The translations under genes were made by a program, and so were the position numbers. A stretch of DNA of 64,000 nucleotides from Paulinella micropora (taxonomy: Eukaryota; Cercozoa; Imbricatea; Euglyphida; Paulinellidae): positions 62,001-126,000 of the forward strand of contig WBZZ01002847.1 of assembly GCA_019918135.1 (NCBI GenBank), read 5' to 3'. The first letter of the stretch is position 1; every line of letters starts with the position of its first letter. Positions 63,746 through 64,000 of the stretch are shown here, piece after piece. The notes beneath the pieces were generated by a model. It did not search any database, was not told the origin of the DNA, and saw only the letters and a list, made by a program, of their open reading frames with translations.

Positions 63746-64000
63746 CTACCCCTCCCCCTTCCCTCCCGCTCCCGATTTCCCCTTTCCCTGCTCCTTGAGC
63801 CCCCCGGGCTCAGGGGGCTCAGAGAGGGGAAGAAAGAAGGGGGAGGCGGGGGGCGCCCCCCCCCCCCCCAATCTGGAATGGTTTCCGAGCCGGCTCTTTT
63901 GCCGGTTCGGAACGAAGTCTAAGCGTTCAACGATGGCCTGCTGTTGCGTGACCTCAATAGCCAGGCTTTCTATTGCGTCGGTCACCGCAGCGTATAGTTC
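63746..64000 (-). CDS. C-terminal part of a protein entering from the right edge
   Basis: The minus-strand frame is open from the window end and reads ELYAAVTDAIESLAIEVTQQ, then QAIVERLDFVPNRQKSR, an amphipathic helical stretch, then low complexity through the G/C-run palindrome. The true end probably lies near 63870. No family was recognised. Confidence 0.4.
   Translation of the reverse strand, partial: ELYAAVTDAIESLAIEVTQQQAIVERLDFVPNRQKSRLGNHSRLGGGGAPPASPFFLPLSEPPEPGGLKEQGKGKSGAGGKGEG
63825..63880. repeat. G-run/C-run palindrome
   Basis: GGAGGCGGGGGGCGCCCCCC followed by a long C-run, of the same type as in other spacers. Confidence 0.7.

Noticed and set aside
1-64000. tRNA or rRNA genes
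   Set aside because: No cloverleaf with the TTCGA-type arm or rRNA core sequence was noticed by eye; a covariance-model scan would be needed to exclude a tRNA.

Overview
The window looks like part of a large eukaryotic double-stranded DNA virus genome, or a copy of one lodged in a protist chromosome. The viral part is GC-rich, with tightly packed genes on both strands. It holds a divergent second-largest RNA polymerase subunit (RPB2), a primase (archaeo-eukaryotic primase fold) joined to a herpesvirus UL9-like origin-binding helicase, one clear and one possible protein kinase-like gene, a phytanoyl-CoA-dioxygenase-like oxygenase, a C2H2 zinc-finger protein, and several large secreted or membrane proteins. 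RPB2 plus primase-helicase fits Nucleocytoviricota or mirusvirus-like viruses. No capsid, terminase, portal or DNA polymerase gene was recognised here, so the family cannot be fixed. Several loci are spread over more than one frame. That could mean decay in an endogenous copy or homopolymer errors in an assembly; the window alone cannot tell.

Layout. 1-1120: a gene running off the left edge. 1351-2814: kinase-like. 3021-10252: a large broken locus for a secreted/membrane protein. 10492-12467 and 23371-23861: two parts of a viral gene split by a 10.9-kb DNA transposon. 23844-25250: a possible kinase-like gene. 25545-31497: RPB2. 31718-42411: a block of surface-type proteins (mucin-like two-membrane protein, tandem-duplicated ectodomain, BspA/F5-8C/EGF adhesin) and a protein with an internal duplication. 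42590-45408: small protein, zinc fingers, oxygenase. 45457-50672: primase-helicase. 50.7-56.4 kb: repeats, then two more copies of the helicase's C-terminal domain mixed with HNH nuclease copies. 56635-60437: small genes. 60.4-63.7 kb: direct and inverted repeats. A further gene enters from the right edge.

The transposon (12468-23370) is different in kind: lower GC, near-identical terminal inverted repeats of about 600 bp, satellites, and genes with short GT-AG introns. Its plus-strand gene appears to join a SET-like domain, a DDE-type transposase and a RanBP2-type zinc finger. Its minus-strand gene is multi-exon and lysine- and threonine-rich. The near-identity of the terminal repeats implies a recent insertion.

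The strongest unexplained signal is structural. The viral part carries many perfect hairpins with 12-18-bp arms, several inside coding frames and each with its own arm sequence. It also has a dispersed GC-rich palindromic mini-repeat, with several copies inside RPB2 and one inside the primase, and G-run/C-run hairpins in most gene spacers.
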